In this document: positions 10,814 to 21,700 of the stretch, one piece after another
Numbering within the stretch: position 1 is the stretch's first letter
Layout: every line of letters starts with the position of its first letter
NCBI GenBank assembly: GCA_963971535.1
Contig: CAXASK010002156.1
Span: forward strand, 62,001-126,000
Reading direction: 5' to 3'
Origin: Notolepis coatsorum
Lineage: Eukaryota > Chordata > Actinopteri > Aulopiformes > Paralepididae
DNA length: 64,000 nt
The notes under the pieces: model-generated
Database searches by the model: none
The model's input: the letters and a program-made list of their open reading frames with translations, nothing else
Told to the model about the DNA's origin: nothing
Position numbers and translations under genes: made by a program

Positions 10814-11330
10814 ATGTATAGTTTAGCCCAAGAGTAGCCTATTGATCATTTGTTTGTAATATGTTTATCAGATCAACATAAGCATAATAGATATAAGGAA
10901 CTTAGTTAGTTCACACCTTATTTCACATCTATGGGCACAGATGCCCATAGAAAGGAGGAAAGAGCTTTTTCTGTTGATTTGGTCATATCGGTCTGTCATA
11001 GTAGTTACATCTGTGCCCATAGATGTGGTGTGAACTAACTAAGTTCCTTATATCTAGGCAGAGATGTAACTACTATGACAGACCGATATGACCAAATCAA
11101 CAGAAAAAGCTCTTTCCTCCTTTGCCTTTCAGCTATAGGCCACAACAGGATTAACAAGCAGCATCAAGGCTGCAACAGTTGTCTTGGTGGTGGGCAGATG
11201 GCAATATGCTGGATACTATAAGACTGTTGAAAGAAACAGGCAAAATGTGATCTTAATTCATGATCTTGATCTGATTAACATATTACAAACGAATGATCAA
11301 TAGGCTACTCTTTGGCTAAACAATATATGG
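10814..11330. repeat. Interleaved inverted-repeat complex
   Basis: Three pairs of arms. Outer pair C: 10814-10877 against 11262-11330, imperfect. Pair A: 10890-10917 against 11027-11054, 28 bp perfect, extending with an indel to about 10942 and 11009. Pair B: 10951-11012 against 11062-11123, about 62 bp and nearly perfect. The order is C A B A' B' C', so A and B are interleaved, not nested: both cannot form in one simple hairpin. It may be a fold-back element whose loop was duplicated or inverted. It lies just upstream of the zinc-finger exon. Confidence 0.85.
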
Positions 11331-11512
11331 ATACATTTACATGTAATTTATATTGCCAATACTTGGGTTTTATCTCAGTATTTTATTAATGTTGGCCAGT
11401 TTTCAATAACCGTCCTTGGAGCAGATTCACTTTTAAATCACATCAACTAACTTTGGAGTATAAACACACACAGGATCTGAACTCTTCATTGGTGTACTTC
11501 TCTCTTCTCCAG

Positions 11513-13363
11513 GTACAATTGCTGCATTGCTCCCCAACAACAAGCAGAGATATGAACGAGTCAAGGCCTCACTGCTGTGACCAGTGTGGAAAGAGCTTCA
11601 TCAAAAAGGCCCCTTTTCTAAAACACCAGCGCATTCATACAGGAGAGAAGCCATATAACTGTGACCAGTGTGAGAAGAGCTTCAGTAACTCTGGAGACCT
11701 AAAGAAACTCCAGCGCATGCATACAGGAGAGAAGCCTGAGAAGCCTTACCACTGTGACCAGTGTGAGAAGAGCTTCAGTTACTCTGGAAACCTAAAGAAA
11801 CACCAGCGCATTCATACAGGAGAGAAGCCTTACCACTGTGACCAGTGTGAGAAGAGCTTCAGTGAATCTGGACACTTAAAGACACACCAGCGCATTCATA
11901 CAGGAGAGAAGCCCTATAACTGTGACCAGTGTGAGAAGAGCTTCAGTGAATCTGGAAACCTAAAGAGACACCAGCTCACTCATACAGGAGAGAAGCCTTA
12001 CCACTGTGACCAGTGTGAGAAGAGCTTCCGTACCTCTGGACACTTAAAGACACACCAGCGCATTCATACAGGAGAGAAGCCCTATAACTGTGACCAGTGT
12101 GAGAAGAGCTTCAGTGAATCTGGAAGCTTAAAGAAACACCAGCGGATGCATACAGGAGAGAAGCCTTACCACTGTGACCAGTGTGAGAAGAGCTTCAGTA
12201 ACTTTGGAGACCTAAAGAAACACCAGCGCATTCATACAGGAGAGAAGCCCTATAACTGTAACCAGTGTGAGAAGAGCTTCAGTGAATCTGGAAGCTTAAA
12301 GAGACACCAGCGCATTCATACAGGAGAGAAGCCTTACCACTGTGACCAGTGTGAGAAGAGCTTCATTGCCTCTGGAGAATTAAAGATTCACCAGCGCATT
12401 CATACAGGAGAGAAGCCCTATAACTGTGACCATTGTGAGAAGAGCTTCAGTCAGTCTGGCAGCCTAAAGAGTCACCAGCACATTCATACAGGAGAGAAGC
12501 AGGGCATGCATACAGGAGAGAAGCCTTACCACTGTGACCAGTGTGAGAAGAGCTTCAGTACCTCTGGAAACTTAAAGACACACCAGCACATTCATACAGG
12601 AGAGAAGCCCTATAACTGTGACCAGTGTGAGAAGAGCTTCAGTAACTTTGGAGACCTAAAGAAACACCAGCGCATTCATACAGGAGAGACGCCTTACCAC
12701 TGTGACCAGTGTGAGAAGAGCTTCAGTGAATCAGGAAACCTAAAGAAACACCAGCGCATTCATACAGGAGAGAAGCCTTACCACTGTGACCAGTGTGAGA
12801 AGAGCTTCAGTACCTCTGGAAACTTAAAGACACACCAGCACATTCATACAGGAGAGAAGCCCTATAACTGTGACCAGTGTGAGAAGAGCTTCAGTAACTT
12901 TGGAGACCTAAAGAAACACCAGCGCCTTCTTACAGGAGAGACGCCTTACCACTGTGACCAGTGTGAGAAGAGCTTCAGTGAATCTGGAAGCTTAAAGAAA
13001 CACCAGCGTATTCATACAGGAGAGAAGCCTTACCACTGTGACCAGTGTGAGAAAAGCTTCATTGCCTCTGGAGAATTAAAGATTCACCAGCGCATTCATA
13101 CAGGAGAGAAGCCTTACCACTGTGACCAGTGTGAGAAGAGCTTCAGTGAATCTGGAAGCTTAAAGAAACACCAGCGGATGCATACAGGAGAGAGGCCTTA
13201 CCACTGTGACCAGTGTGAGAAGAGCTTCAGTGAATCTGGAAACCTAAAGAAACACCAGCGCATTCATACAGGAGAGAAGCCTTACCACTGTGACCAGTGT
13301 GAGAAGAGCTTCAGTACCTCTGGAAACTTAAAGACACACCAGCGCAGCATTCATACAGAATAG
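11513..13363 (+). CDS. C2H2 zinc-finger protein exon, 21 fingers
   Basis: Probable nuclear DNA-binding protein, last exon. An acceptor TCTCTTCTCCAG ends at 11512, and the frame runs through it in phase 0, so the open frame upstream is intronic. The first ATG after the acceptor is at 11552; the true start may be in an upstream exon I cannot place. Twenty-one fingers follow, mostly CDQCEKSF-x5-LKKHQRIH joined by TGEKPY linkers. Odd features: finger 2 has Leu for the first zinc His (KKLQRMH) and a doubled linker (TGEKPEKPY); finger 11 has a linker insertion (TGEKQGMHTGEKPY); finger 16 has Leu for the second His (QRLL); finger 21 has His-x4-His spacing. Fingers 12-14 and 15-17 are a 252-bp tandem duplication. 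No KRAB, SCAN, BTB or ZAD domain is in this exon. TAG stop at 13361. Whether it is expressed is unknown. Confidence 0.85.
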   Translation, partial: VQLLHCSPTTSRDMNESRPHCCDQCGKSFIKKAPFLKHQRIHTGEKPYNCDQCEKSFSNSGDLKKLQRMHTGEKPEKPYHCDQCEKSFSYSGNLKKHQRIHTGEKPYHCDQCEKSFSESGHLKTHQRIHTGEKPYNCDQCEKSFSESGNLKRHQLTHTGEKPYHCDQCEKSFRTSGHLKTHQRIHTGEKPYNCDQCEKSFSESGSLKKHQRMHTGEKPYHCDQCEKSFSNFGDLKKHQRIHTGEKPYNCNQCEKSFSESGSLKRHQRIHTGEKPYHCDQCEKSFIASGELKIHQRIHTGEKPYNCDHCEKSFSQSGSLKSHQHIHTGEKQGMHTGEKPYHCDQCEKSFSTSGNLKTHQHIHTGEKPYNCDQCEKSFSNFGDLKKHQRIHTGETPYHCDQCEKSFSESGNLKKHQRIHTGEKPYHCDQCEKSFSTSGNLKTHQHIHTGEKPYNCDQCEKSFSNFGDLKKHQRLLTGETPYHCDQCEKSFSESGSLKKHQRIHTGEKPYHCDQCEKSFIASGELKIHQRIHTGEKPYHCDQCEKSFSESGSLKKHQRMHTGERPYHCDQCEKSFSESGNLKKHQRIHTGEKPYHCDQCEKSFSTSGNLKTHQRSIHTE

Positions 13364-13445
13364 CCTTACCACTCTGACCAGTTTGAGAAGAGCTTCAGTC
13401 AAACTGGAGACTTAAAGAGACACCAGTGCATTCATACAGGAGAGA
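13364..13445 (+). pseudogene. Decayed zinc finger beyond the stop
   Basis: Directly after the stop the same frame reads PYHSDQFEKSFSQTGDLKRH then QCIHTGE. This is a further finger whose two zinc cysteines have become Ser and Phe. The preceding linker, normally TGEKPY, has been altered so that it now contains the TAG. The array was once at least 22 fingers long. Confidence 0.85.
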
Positions 13446-15519
13446 TATACCATTATATCCCAGTATATTCATTCAGGTTTTCAAACCCTAAAATTGTGTA
13501 GAAATCTGCCTAGAAACTCAACATACTTGACAACACATTCATCCTGGACAGCAATCCAACTAATGTGATCTGCATCAGAAGAACTTCTGACACTCATCTT
13601 CAAACACCAGTTTTGTGGTTTTAATAGGGCCTTGCTCTCTATTCCTCTCTTCCAACAATAGTCGTCTCTCTTTCAACATGGCTGCCTGTAACCAGACACA
13701 CATAGGGCCCAAGGGGTGCTTGAGCATCTGCCCTTTTCCCTCAGAGTCAGAAAATGCCCCTTTCTGCCTGGTGGTAATTGTATTGTATTTTTAGTTTATT
13801 TTCTATTGCAATTCTATCAAATGTGCTAAATATAGATGTAACAATGTATTTTTAAGTTTTGAAAGATTGCGTCCCTCCCAACTATTCTTTGACATCTGTA
13901 AGCTTTTCAACAGGACACACTAGGAAATACTGCATGTGGTTTAGGAGGGGTGGCTCCTAGGTAGAGCAGAGCAGGACGCAGAAAGAGACAATATCTCCTC
14001 CTGTGTATGAAGATCATCATTTAAATATTTATTTTAAATATTTCTTGTTATACCTGACATCGCTGCAGATGAGGGCAATCTGAACTTTTTTCTAGTTAAA
14101 ATAAAGGTGAAAATGAATTAGGATCAATGGTATTCAATACAGTGCAAAAACAGGATTTTACACAGTGAAAGTGTATATAAATAGTTTACAATCAATCCAA
14201 AACGTTTGTATTACTCATGAACTGTTAATTTGTGTTTGTATGACAAGCGTTTCTCATCCTCAGTCAGACATCTGAGCAAACTGGTCAGCATATTATCTTG
14301 ACTTGATATTTGAAAAATCTCCTGTTCCAAAGCATTATTGAGCAAAAGCTGAACTATTTCACAAATGATGACCACTCATTAATAGTTTCATACAGGCTAA
14401 AACACTGAGAACCACACATTTAATATAAATGTACGACTTTGATGCAGTTTCGTTCTCAACTCTGCGTTCGCACATACAGCCCCTCCGATTAATGTGCAGA
14501 TTGTCAGGAGTCCAGTGCAGGTGTGAACACGGCTTCAGTGTGTTTTGGGGGGACAGGCATGCTGTTGATTATTTTCCCAATTTGCTGTGATGACGTTGAT
14601 ATAAATATTTATTTAAACGTGGTATTCAATACTGAGTGAAATAAGCAAAAAAAATCAAGATTTTACATCCAGCCTGTGTAAAGGGGTCTTTAGTATGTTT
14701 ACATTGTGTAGCTAAGGGGCTACACGACCCTGACTGTATTTAAAGGATAGGTTCGACCACTACTAAATATTAATTAGCCAGACATTAAATGTACACAAAA
14801 TGGCGGACACTCTTAACTGCGAGGGGACACTGATACCAAGTTCCAATAATCACTTTAATATTAAAGTCAAACATACATATTATATATCACAGATCTCCGG
14901 TTACTACTATAATGTCAATGCAACAATGTCCGAGGTAAGTATAGTTCCTAAACTACTGGTACCCGACCGTTGGAGCTCTGAATGGAGTGAGACGGAGTGA
15001 ACAGCACGGGGGAAGCAAGAGAAGGATGGAGACTATATTCTCTGGAGTTCCTACTCCAGAGAGCTGCAGACCAACGTGGGATAATCCTGTCGTCGCTGAA
15101 TAGGGGGTCTCGTACGCACCTGGTTCCTGTATTCCAAACGCCCGATGGCAGATTAATAGCTAATATTCCAAACGCCCGATGGCATGGTCACTAGCTAGTT
15201 AGCCCTTTTATGCTAAGGCTAACCTGCATAACGTTTGCTCTCACACACTATGCCCGGGCATGTCCTAAAAACCCTGCGCATGCGCTCACGCTGTCTACAG
15301 GTGCATGCGCGTGCGCCTACGGCGTTAAGAATGGAACATATGCAAAGAGGCGAATGATAAAATACTGTTAGGTAAATAGACGACGTGAAAATATATATCT
15401 TATAAACAATATAAGGTATACAAAATAATAAACGTGGACTTTATGTGTTAATCTGGACCTTCAGAACACATTGCATACTGTATTTTGTCATAGCCTGCAC
15501 CCTCGTACATTATAAGACC
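13446..15519. other. 3' flank, no gene seen
   Basis: About 2 kb of AT-rich sequence, part of which may be the zinc-finger 3' UTR. No clear polyadenylation site was assigned. A 20-bp phrase beginning CCAAACGCCCGATGGCA occurs at 15137 and again at 15168. 15255-15330 is richer in CG with GCGCATGCGC-type palindromes. No exon was recognised. Confidence 0.45.
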
Positions 15520-15875
15520 AGTGGGCCTCATGCATGAAGCGATATAAGAACAGATTTCGTTCTTAACTAGCATTTCCTCTTACTTTGTTCTTACCTGGGA
15601 TTCAGCAACATTTTCTTATTGTTGCTTTTTTCTCAGGCAAGAACAAATTATAAGAGTGGTCGAGAGCACTGTTACCGAAATAAGAAATTCTTACCCCAAA
15701 AAAATGAAAAAAAAAAAAAAAAGCCTACCATTGGTTAATTGCCCCCAAATACGACTTTAAAAAATACAGAACTTTTCAATAATAATAATTATGATGAATA
15801 TAACTTATTGCGTGTGTTCTGTCTGAAATGGATTATATATTGCTGTTAGAACAGTTATGCTCTGGCCGCCCAGGC

Positions 15876-16100
15876 CATTGATTGATTGAAGATTTTATTA
15901 ACAGATTGCAGAATGGGTACAATACAGTACAGCTCAATACACACAATTGTTAAGGGGAGGCAGACCAGAGAAAGACTTTCGTCTTGTTTACATCAGGGTC
16001 CCCCATTTTCAATTCATAATGACATTTGACATACACAACATACAGATATTACAGATATATATCATGACATTTATGACATGACATACATATATGCAGTACT
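15876..16100 (-). repeat. LINE 3' tail, (TCAA)n type
   Basis: Minus-strand copy of a recurrent 3' end: CTGATGTAAACAAGACGAAA, GTACCCATTCTGCAATCTGT, then AATAAAATCTTCAATCAATC. Related copies are at 34780-34915, 38815-38877, 40535-40650, 43795-43880 and 45255-45560. The tail with AATAAA and short tandem tetramers fits a LINE 3' terminus; 5'-truncated. Confidence 0.7.
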
Positions 16101-16136
16101 GTATACATATAATGCATATTTAGAGGTCGTCTATAT

Positions 16137-16320
16137 CAGTGGTTCCCAAACTTGTTTTATGCGGACCACTAGATTGTTATCAAGAACATTTGTGGACCAC
16201 CTCGTATGCAAACAGTAAAACATAAATAAACAACTGACTTAAACCCAGTAATACACGAGACTCTCTTCTTGGACCAAGTAGGTTTAGTCGATAATCCAAC
16301 ATACAGTTACCCCTACCCAT
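16137..16320. mobile_element. hAT end fragment
   Basis: Begins CAGTGGTTCCCAAACTTG, a common hAT (Charlie-like) terminus, followed by TGCGGACCACTAGATTG. No opposite terminus or 8-bp duplication was found, so it is a truncated end. Confidence 0.5.
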
Positions 16321-16358
16321 CCCCCCAGAACGGCTTTATGAATGTGGCGGTGGCTTTT

Positions 16359-16715
16359 ATGACGAACCAGAGGTTATCATAAAGGGAGTCAACACACGTG
16401 ATAACAATTTAACAAAAGATAATTTATTTAATCCATCGAAACAAATAATAATCGAATTAAACAACAAATGTGCATAACAGAATGGACAGAGGATGCCAAG
16501 TTGGTTTACTTGGTGGCTGATACAACCTGTCCTGTTTGATGGGAAACGCAGATGGGATAAGCAGACAGAAGGGTTAGACAAGGGAAACATATACTGTGTG
16601 TGCAGGCAGCTCTGCACTGCACAGGTGATTCGAATTGGGGTAACGACCTACCCACTCCACCCTGCTCTTTGAGTCAGAAGACTCCCCATTTGCAGGTAGA
16701 GTGGGGGTCATCACA
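16359..16715 (-). repeat. 3' LTR of the non-autonomous element
   Basis: About 357 bp, direct-repeat partner of 29955-30334, bordered on the inner side by the polypurine tract. Confidence 0.85.
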
Positions 16716-17341
16716 CCCTCCCCCTAAAGATAAGGGTTCTACCCTATTAACAAATCACACTTTTATTTACAAACAAGCTAACCCAAATCCCAAATGTAAC
16801 AATAATACTTTTTCCCAAATTCAAATAAAAATAAACATAGTTTTACCCTTCACCCATCCTGCCTCCGCTCTCAGCAACATAGGGCCATAGGAAGCAGTCT
16901 AAGAGAGCAGGAGACAGTAGGGAGTGGGGAACAGACAAACCAGGCAAAACAAGAGTTGCACACCAGAGGAGCACACACACAAATTCCAAAGCACAAAAGT
17001 CAACAATCAAACACATGGGCCAAAAAGGGATATTTGTATCTACAAAGCTAAATGGTGTTTCCCCACATAGGGAATTCTACATTATCCACTTGGTTTAAGA
17101 GTTTAGGCCTCTTTGTGTATTTATCAAAATTAGCCCTAGGCTTATAATACAACAGTCAAAGAATTAAGGCCACCATGTAAAGGGATAATACACCACACAA
17201 TGAAACACCATCAAATCAAACAAAGCAACACAAATCATCTCCAACAGCCCTGCTGACCGGTCACCCTTTCCCCTCACCCTCCTGCCTCCGCTCTCTGCAA
17301 CATAGGATCCTAAGAAGCAAATTAAGAGAACAAGAGACAAG
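16716..17341 (-). other. LTR element interior with internal duplication
   Basis: Non-coding interior between the 3' LTR and the Rex1-type LINE. A phrase containing CCTGCCTCCGCTCTC and CAACATAGG occurs at about 16852-16915 and again at 17272-17340, an imperfect direct duplication. Confidence 0.55.
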
Positions 17342-17580
17342 TTCAAGTTTCTTTAATAGTTGTCATACAGAAGTACAGAATACTTTTATACAAAATGCTT
17401 CTTTCTGTTACGCTCCAGAGACTGTGCTAGACAAAAGATAAGTATGAAATAAAATAAAATAGTATAGCATGTAAAAATAGATTGTTGTTCAGTTGCTGTT
17501 CAGTATGTACAATGTTCGATGCACAATAGAGTAACTGAGTTTCCATACAATATACAATATACTATGCAATATACTAATAT

Positions 17581-18309
17581 TAGAGCTGGGCCGTTAACGT
17601 GCTGCGTTAACGCTATACTAGTATTGCGCGATAATATAATTAACGCATTAATCTAAAAATAAAAAAAAAGTTTTTTCTTTTTTCTTTTTTTACATTTTTT
17701 TTTTTTACCTTTATTTACCCAGGGTAGGTTCGCTGAGCACAGATGCTCTTTTTCAGGAACGCCCTGCTTCACATTCACACAGTTCCATTCACACCTGGGA
17801 GCTGCCCAGTACAACCACAGTTGACACCATTGGCCACTGAGCAACTCCACTGGAGCAGTTGATTCAAGCCATGTCACATAGTTCAAGTTTGAAATGATTC
17901 TTTCTGTTTTGCTCCTGAGAGTGTGCTAGATACTGTACTCTACTGGTAATATTATTTATTTGTGTTAACTTCTGAATAAAACAACTTATTAAACACAAGT
18001 ACATCTTATTGAACATTATTTTGATATTTCATTACCAATTATCATAGCAAAACAGCTTTTTCAAACAGTCTGTAATGCATTTTGGAAACGGGAGATGGGC
18101 TCATGGTGTAATGGGCCACCTGGCCTGAGAAACATAAGGAGGAAAGAAAAAGTAAGGACTTACTTCTGGTCATTATTTGGGTAGAACACACATATTTTGA
18201 ATGCCTTCAGCAGGTTTTTTTTTTTTTTTTTGCCATTTTAATCTAGATTAATCTAGATTAAATCCAGGATTGCAGATAGATTAAAATGTTTTATCTATGC
18301 CCACCTCTA
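17581..18309. mobile_element. Non-autonomous hAT, TSD ACTAATAT
   Basis: A 729-bp element with ends TAGAGCTGGGC and GCCCACCTCTA, flanked by the exact 8-bp duplication ACTAATAT (17573-17580 and 18310-18317). The right sub-terminus has tandem TTAATCTAGA. It contains a SINE-like insert at about 17706-17880 and no transposase. Confidence 0.92.
17706..17880. repeat. SINE-like repeat inside the hAT
   Basis: Begins CTTTATTTACCCAGGGTAGG and contains CACCTGGGAGCTGCCCAGTA. The first phrase recurs at 5428-5442. It resembles a fish short interspersed repeat; no pol III boxes were confirmed. Confidence 0.45.
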
Positions 18310-18772
18310 ACTAATATACAATACTATATAGTGCAAAGCAGAAATGGGATGAGGTACAATTTACAGTAAGGTGTACTGAGGTATGGGTTGTAGTGCAAAT
18401 CCTTTACCAATAAATATAAAGTGTGTTTAGGTGTTTTTTTTTTTTTTTTTTTTTTTTTTTATTATTGCAAAACAGAAATTATTAAAAGTCAGTACTCAAC
18501 ACACAATGCATAATGAAACTAACAGTCAAGGTGGCTAAAATTACATGCAAGTACAGAAACGGAAGACAAAAAAAAGTATAATAATATTTTACCGTATACA
18601 GTGTATATCCAACGAAATTAACAATTATACAAATGCCTTATACAGGATATACCCCTAATACCTATTTTCTAAAACCCTACACACATATGCTCCAGCTCGA
18701 ACCCCCCCCCCCTCCCGGACCCCTCCTTGGATAGTACCCCTATTATTCCTCACTCCTAACCAGACACTACCA

Positions 18773-21700
18773 TTATAAGCTAGCTTTTATTCTCTCCACC
18801 ACTTCTAACCACATTGACATTTTGGATTCGTTGAGACCCAGAATTCTTGCTGTAGATATTTCTTGATAAATCACATCGAGATATGTAAGAGACCAAACTT
18901 TCCGGCACATTTTTTCCGGTTGAAACCAGCGTGATGCGATCAGTTTTTTAGCTACTGTGATACCCGATAAAACCAATCTCTTTAGCTGTGGATTTACTGC
19001 AAACTCAAAAACATCATTCAAAAGCAATACAGAGGGGTGTACTGGTATATTCCAAGATACGAGTTTTGATAATTGATGGGTCACATCTTTCCAGAATGCC
19101 TTAACTGGTGGGCAGTCCCAATACATGTGCATAAATGTCCCTTCGTCTCCATTTGTACATTGGGAGCATTTTGAGTCTTGTTTCAGGCCCATTCTGTTCA
19201 GTCTTATAGGAGTCAAGTATGTCCTGTGAATATAGTTAAGATTGATTTGTTGATGGTCCGGGTTCCTTGATGTAAGACGGACATTTGCCCATGCTTCTTG
19301 CCAATCAAAGTCACTTTCCAGGTCTGGTATATCCCTCCTCCAGACAGTGTCTAGTTGGAGGGTTTCATACGAGGACGTTAGTAATTGATAATAAAAACCT
19401 GATACAAAACCTCTCAATGTTTCTCTTTCATAGAAGAATTTGTGGTATCTGTGGTGTTCAACTGGTATGTCTAATGGAACACTGTGAGACCTCAAACATA
19501 GGCGTAACTGTATGTAAAAAAGCCATGTGGACTCGGTGAGGTTAAACTTTGTGCATATTTCTCCATAACTACAAAAGCCCTGGTTATTAAAAATATCCCC
19601 TAATGAGTGTATGCCTTGCTCTTCCCATATAGGGAATCTTATAGGACGTTTTTCCATTAAGAGTGCATTGTTATTGAATATGGGAGTGTGATTATGCCAT
19701 TTTTGAGGGTTAGGATATTTTTTTTGTGTTTCCCGCCATGTCCGGATTGCATGGGTAATTATGGGGCCAAATTTCCGCTCACAGTGCTTGATTGGAAGTT
19801 TAGTGTGTGCTATGTCCTTCAGTCTCTGTGGGGCTACTATGTTTTCTTCCAATTCTCTCCAGGATACCAAAGCATGGGGATCAAACCATATTGTCAATGG
19901 TCTTAATGTGTAAGCCTTAAAATATTGGAAAAAATCTGGAACTGCCATGCCACCGTCTGCTTTATTTCTCTGTGCGGTGGATCTTTTTATGCGAGGTGGT
20001 TTGTTATTCCAAATAAATTTGTATGTGGAGGAGTGTAATCTTTTCCAGTAGCCCTCTGGAGGGGGTAACAGTAACATTGAGCTGATGAAGTTGATTCTTG
20101 GTAGTACATCCATCTTAACTATTGATACCCTTGCCTGTACTGAGTTTTTAAGTTTTGCCCACCTGTCCAGGTCGTCTTTGATTTTGTTCTGTATTTTTGT
20201 GTAATTGTGCTTCACCGTTTGTCTTATGGTGGGAAATATTTCCACACCCAAGCATCTAAAATGTTTTACCATGGGTATCTCACCTGGGAGGGTTGTGTCT
20301 TTATTTGCATGGGTGTTAAGTGGAAGGAAAGCCGACTTCGGCCAATTTATTTTAAATCCCGATAAATCACCAAAGTTCTCTATCAGCTTGAGTAGATGAG
20401 GCAATGTGGTGTTGGGGCTTTGCATGAACAATATTACGTTGTCCGCATATAAACAAATTTTATGTTGTGTGCCCTTGATTACGATTGGTTCTATGGATTG
20501 GGATTGTCTTATATATTGTGCTAAAGGTTCTAATGATAGATCGAATAGTCCGGGACTAAGAGGGCAACCCTGTCTGGCTGAGCGTGATACCGGAAAGATT
20601 TTGGAGATGAATGTACCTGTTGTAATCATGGCCGATGGGTCTTTGTATAATACTTTAATCATATCAATGAATCCTTTTCCTAACCCCATCCTTTCTAATA
20701 CTGCCCATAGAAACGACCATTCCAGCCTGTCAAAGGCTTTCATAGCATCCAGGGACTTCATCGCCTTAGGTATGGTGTCTTCTTTGTCTGCATCTAGTAC
20801 GTGCAGTATTCGTCTTATGTTATCATTGATCAGGCGACCTCTTATGAAGCCAGTTTGGTCCGGATGAACTAAAGACGTCATATGCTTTTGTAATCTGATG
20901 GCTAATACCTTAGAGTACAGTTTGACATCGGTTCCGAGGAGGCTTAAGGGTCTGTAACTACCGCACTCGGTGGGGTCTTTGTCTTTTTTGAGAAGGACTG
21001 AAATGAGTGCAATATTGTCGTGTTTATGGAAGCTTCCCTCCTTGACTGAGTATAAGATCATATTTAGTAATAAGGGTCCAATTATGTCCCAACAAGAAAG
21101 GTACATTTCCGATGGGATACCGTCTCTTCCAGGAGCCTTACCATTTTTCATTTCGGATATGGCCTTCTTGAGTTCCTCTAGTGTGATCGGTGCTTCTAAC
21201 TGTTTAGCGTCATCTTCCGAGAGTTTAGGGAGAATAATTTGATTAAAGGGGAACTATTTTACTATTTCTTTCACTATTTGGGCACTTTTACACAATTCCT
21301 GTGAGTCTATGGAACACCTCTGTAATATATATATTTTTTTTATTCATTGTTTTGTATTTCTAATCAAGTCCTCAAAAACAGCATTTTTCTACCTCAAGAT
21401 CTTGAGCTGCTTTGAGCCTGGGCTCCAACCACTGTGCAGCGGCGTCGTCCGCCTGAACATTAACATGCAGCAGTGACTATATGACATCACATATAGGCAC
21501 ATTTTCAAATGTGACTCAGTTCAGTGAGGGTGAATATTGTGAGAGGAGAATTGGAAGAATGCGCCAATATGAGAATTTTGAGACATAGATCATATTAATA
21601 TAAGTTCACATAGCTAGGAAACAATGCTAAACACTCAAAAAGGCCATTTATAAGATAGTTCCCCTTTAAGATATGTGTCCATTTTGTTTTGATCAAAGGT

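Noticed and set aside
11453-11512. Extra N-terminal residues of the zinc-finger protein
   Set aside because: The frame is open but starts at TTG and ends in a strong pyrimidine tract plus CAG acceptor, so it is read as intron.
20406-20867. 153-residue plus-strand frame
   Set aside because: Antisense of the L1 reverse transcriptase.
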